Virus record (IMG/VR): IMGVR_UViG_3300025872_000063
Span: 1 to 58,928 of that record
Strand: one strand, 5' to 3'
Origin: a virus
DNA: 58,928 bases
In this document: piece after piece, positions 56,553 to 58,928 of the stretch
How the letters are laid out: each line of letters begins with the position of its first letter
Numbering within the stretch: position 1 is the stretch's first letter
Translations under genes and position numbers: made by a program
Notes under the pieces: generated by a model
Told to the model about the DNA's origin: nothing
The model's database searches: none
The model's input: only the letters and a program-made list of their open reading frames with translations

Positions 56553-57929
56553 ATGCCACCAAACGATAGCGTTTCTTCAGTAGTTCTAGATCAGACAGAA
56601 ACTAAAACAAGGTCTCGAGTTGTAATTGATACATCTGTATTTATAGCTGATCCGTACTGCATATACGGTATAGACAGCGCTGAAATCGTTATACCACTTG
56701 TCGTAATCGAAGAACTTGACAGTCTAAAATCAAGAAATGACGACACTGGAAGATCGGCAAGATCAGCTCTACGACTGATAGAAGATATACGTACAGCAGC
56801 TGGAGGATCGTTATCACGATCAACAGCCATATCAGATGTACAGAATAGTTCAGTTCTAAGAATAGAAGTCAGTAAAATTGATAATTCAATATTGATAGAC
56901 CATGGACTTGATCAATATACTGCTGACAATAAGATCATCGCAACAGCAATTAATCAATCAAAATACGGATATACGTCGATTATTTCAAACGATGCTGCAT
57001 TACGGATAAAAGCTTCACATCTTGGAATACCTGCTAGGGAGCATCTTCCAGCTCGAGTAGACAGAGATAGAAAGAATCCAGGATGGACAACTATCGAGTT
57101 AGATAGTCTATCGATAGATAGACTACATTCAGACGGTATACTCAACGATTCAGAATTTTTAGACGATCTTCAACTGATAAATAATGAATTTGTTGTAGCA
57201 AAATCTGGAAATAAATCGGCTCTGGCGAGATATCAGTCAAACAATTTAATGCGTCTTTCTCATGTGGCACCGGACGCTTGGGGCCTCAGACCTCGTTCAA
57301 AAGAACAGCGATTTGCATTAGACCTATTGCTCGACCAATCTGTACAAGTTATCGCCCTCGACGGAAGAGCAGGCACCGGTAAAACAATTGTTGCGGTAGC
57401 AGCAGGACTCGAGCAGGTCGTCGAGAAAAAGCTATATGAACGTTTATCTATATATAGACCACTCGTTCCAATATCAAATTCTGATGTAGGCTTTCTTCCG
57501 GGAGATCTAAGCGAAAAACTAGATCCATGGATGTCTGCAATATATGACGCAATAGTAGCTCTAACAGACGGACAATCTAAAGTAGGGGCGCAGTCAATGA
57601 TTGATGAACTTCTTACCAGAGAAAAACTCACACTTGAAAGTGTAACATTTTTACGCGGTAGATCGCTTCATCGACAGTTTATTATTGTCGATGAAGCCCA
57701 GAACCTAGAACCAACTACTCTAAAAACTATACTTACACGAGTAGGTGAAGGTAGTAAAATAGTGTTTACTGGAGATACGACACAGATAGATGCTCCGTAT
57801 CTTGGAGAATCAAATAATGCATTAGCTGTTTTAATCAATGCTTTTGCAGATCAGGAATGTTTTGGCCATGTAATGTTGTCGACATGCGAACGCAGTGAAG
57901 TGGCGAAGCTTGCGGCAGAGCTACTCTAA
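56553..57929 (+). CDS. PIN-PhoH (PhoH2/YlaK-type) ATPase-nuclease
   Basis: A ~458-residue fusion. N-terminal PIN domain: SRVVIDTSVFIADPYCIYG...VIPLVVIEELDSLK, DNKIIATAI and SIISNDAALRIKA carry the acidic residues of PIN RNases. C-terminal PhoH ATPase: VIALDGRAGTGKTIVAVAAG (Walker A near 268-280), RQFIIVDEAQNLEPTTLKTILTRVGEGSKIVFTGDTTQID. PhoH2 proteins unwind and cut RNA in mycobacteria. ATG 56553 with CGGGAGAACA upstream is preferred; an in-frame ATG 15 nt earlier is possible. PhoH genes are common in large phages. Confidence 0.9.
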   Translation: MPPNDSVSSVVLDQTETKTRSRVVIDTSVFIADPYCIYGIDSAEIVIPLVVIEELDSLKSRNDDTGRSARSALRLIEDIRTAAGGSLSRSTAISDVQNSSVLRIEVSKIDNSILIDHGLDQYTADNKIIATAINQSKYGYTSIISNDAALRIKASHLGIPAREHLPARVDRDRKNPGWTTIELDSLSIDRLHSDGILNDSEFLDDLQLINNEFVVAKSGNKSALARYQSNNLMRLSHVAPDAWGLRPRSKEQRFALDLLLDQSVQVIALDGRAGTGKTIVAVAAGLEQVVEKKLYERLSIYRPLVPISNSDVGFLPGDLSEKLDPWMSAIYDAIVALTDGQSKVGAQSMIDELLTREKLTLESVTFLRGRSLHRQFIIVDEAQNLEPTTLKTILTRVGEGSKIVFTGDTTQIDAPYLGESNNALAVLINAFADQECFGHVMLSTCERSEVAKLAAELL

Positions 57930-57972
57930 AATCTAAATATAATAATAATTGTAGATTGACAGGAGAAATAGA

Positions 57973-58425
57973 ATGAAGGATGAAATCCAGAGCCAGACTG
58001 AAAACAAGAACATTGAAGCGGGTGATGGAGATCTAAACGCTGCGGCGTCAGATGCGAGTCAAATACACACTGACGCTGTAGACGAAAAGATTGCTGCAAA
58101 ACCCCAGTCAAATAAGAAGCGGCCAGCATCGCCTCTTGGTCAAGCTGTTAGCGGTAACTCTACAGATACGGTTAGATTATCTGCAATCGTATTTAAAAAC
58201 CTGTATGCAAAGAAGTCTCTCTCAGTCCATCATCTACAGCGCAGGCTGGGAGAACTTGGCTATTATGATGCCTGGTCAGACATTAACGGGTGGTACGGTG
58301 ATCTCACCAAAACGTCGATTAGCGCGTACCAGAAGGACTACGGAATTGCGGGTGATGGTGAGATAAATATGGAAACTCTAGAGTCTCTGTTTATTGACGA
58401 TGGAAACGTAGAAGTTGCGGAATAA
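57973..58425 (+). CDS. Peptidoglycan-binding-like protein
   Basis: A 150-residue protein: an acidic disordered start (~50 residues), a basic PASPLGQAVSG part, then VHHLQRRLGELGYYDAWSDINGWYGDLTKTSISAYQKDYGIAGDGEINMETLESLF, which fits the PG_binding_1 fold (three-helix repeat with LQxxLxxxGY). GACAGGAGAAATAGA precedes the ATG, and a strong terminator follows. Could be a virion or lysis component that contacts the wall. Confidence 0.75.
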   Translation: MKDEIQSQTENKNIEAGDGDLNAAASDASQIHTDAVDEKIAAKPQSNKKRPASPLGQAVSGNSTDTVRLSAIVFKNLYAKKSLSVHHLQRRLGELGYYDAWSDINGWYGDLTKTSISAYQKDYGIAGDGEINMETLESLFIDDGNVEVAE

Positions 58426-58451
58426 CTAAAAGTTATACTTTTTACAGCTAT

Positions 58452-58485
58452 ACAGAAAAGGCACCCTTGCGGGTGCCTTTTCTGT
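58452..58485 (+). terminator. Strong rho-independent terminator
   Basis: ACAGAAAAGGCACCC and GGGTGCCTTTTCTGT form a 15-bp stem with a 4-nt loop; the 3' arm supplies the T-run. It ends the rightward transcript. Confidence 0.92.
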
Positions 58486-58780
58486 ATTTGCGCTCCTGGC
58501 GTCGTCTGCGCGGACAGATGTCTAGTCTATGCGGTGAAAGGCTAGTTAACTAGTAGCGGGTTGTCAAGTGCGGCTGCGCAGACCAGCCGGCACATTCATC
58601 AATGCGGCCAAACTAATAAACCTTCGAGTACCTTTGTGACTACGTGCAGACGCTTGTTTGCGCATTGATCCATCTATGCGGCTAAGCGGCTAAGCGGCAG
58701 AAATTTGACATGGTTCAAACAGTGGGACAGCGGGTCAACAGGTCAAGCGGGACGGCAGGTCAGCTAGACGACTGGTGAGA
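58486..58780. other. Noncoding end region
   Basis: About 295 bases with no gene. It holds short direct repeats of GCGGCTAAGCGGC type near 58676-58698 and several CAGCGGGTCAA/CGGGACGGCAGGTCAG segments, leading into tetranucleotide arrays. May be close to a genome end or a packaging region; not determined. Confidence 0.4.
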
Positions 58781-58860
58781 CCAACCAACCAACCAACCAA
58801 CCAACCAACCAACCAACCAACCAACCAACCAACCAACCAACCAACCAACCAACCAACCAA
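58781..58860 (+). repeat. (CCAA)20 tetranucleotide array
   Basis: Exactly 80 nt of perfect CCAA units, followed by CTACTAG, then a CCAG array (58868-58883, four units). Confidence 0.95.
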
Positions 58861-58893
58861 CTACTAGCCAGCCAGCCAGCCAGCTAGCACTGG

Positions 58894-58928
58894 CCAACCA
58901 ACCAACCAACCAACCAACCAACTACTAG
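58894..58928 (+). repeat. (CCAA)7 array and CTACTAG
   Basis: Seven perfect CCAA units (58894-58921) followed by the same CTACTAG heptamer that ends the first array; the window stops here. Confidence 0.95.

Overview
The window looks like part of a large, probably lytic, tailed phage of an actinobacterium. The evidence is two WhiB-type iron-sulphur proteins, an r1t-type holin, DUF3039- and DUF732-type proteins, an adenosylcobalamin-dependent (class II) ribonucleotide reductase, ThyX, a PIN-PhoH protein, a terminase large subunit and phage tail-fibre and lysis genes. Many starts are GTG, and several genes seem to have leaderless mRNAs, which is common in Actinobacteria. Base composition is moderate, unlike a high-GC host. 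Large, low-GC Streptomyces siphophages are a plausible comparison, but that is inference. No portal, capsid or tail-tube genes lie here, so the genome continues outside the window.

Layout. 1-6.9 kb (minus strand): two tail-fibre proteins that share an N-terminal domain, one with a very long collagen-like shaft, plus an amidase endolysin, a metallophosphoesterase and a small protein. 7.2-19.7 kb: primase-helicase, serine recombinase, tRNA-Gly, glycosyltransferase, transglycosylase-like lipoprotein, a minus-strand block (papain-like protease, membrane protein, basic protein), methyltransferase, GH130-like protein, Nei-type glycosylase, NrdJ and WhiB. 19.7-24.2 kb (minus strand): a translationally coupled chain of small genes, many of one family (start DDIVTRL, centre AADEIERLR), plus a nuclease. 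24.7-29.8 kb: Cys-rich protein, glycosyltransferase, tRNA-Ile, tRNA-Arg and tRNA-Thr, lipoprotein, holin, terminase-small-like protein, CHAP-like hydrolase and a winged-helix regulator.

30-47 kb is the most unusual part: an island of about 45 mostly tiny genes, nearly all driven by copies of one noncanonical promoter (CT[G/A]AG, exactly 5 nt, TATAAT-like). There are about 50 copies, and the stop codon of one gene often lies inside the promoter of the next. Some genes have a leader with an AAGGA ribosome site. Others place ATG exactly 6 nt after the -10, as in leaderless mRNAs. The same promoters also read into at least five segments without convincing ORFs that fold into strong hairpins. These include a duplicated ~280-nt RNA whose two copies keep the same helices with different sequences (covariation), and a ~565-nt RNA that begins with a tRNA/tmRNA-like domain. 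An AAA+ ATPase and VWA protein pair sits at the start of the island.

47-58.4 kb: a second, plus-strand chain with AADEIERLR members, ThyX, a second WhiB, small membrane and zinc proteins, a methyltransferase, a winged-helix protein, TerL, PIN-PhoH and a peptidoglycan-binding-like protein with a strong terminator. The last ~430 bases are noncoding and end in long CCAA tetranucleotide arrays.
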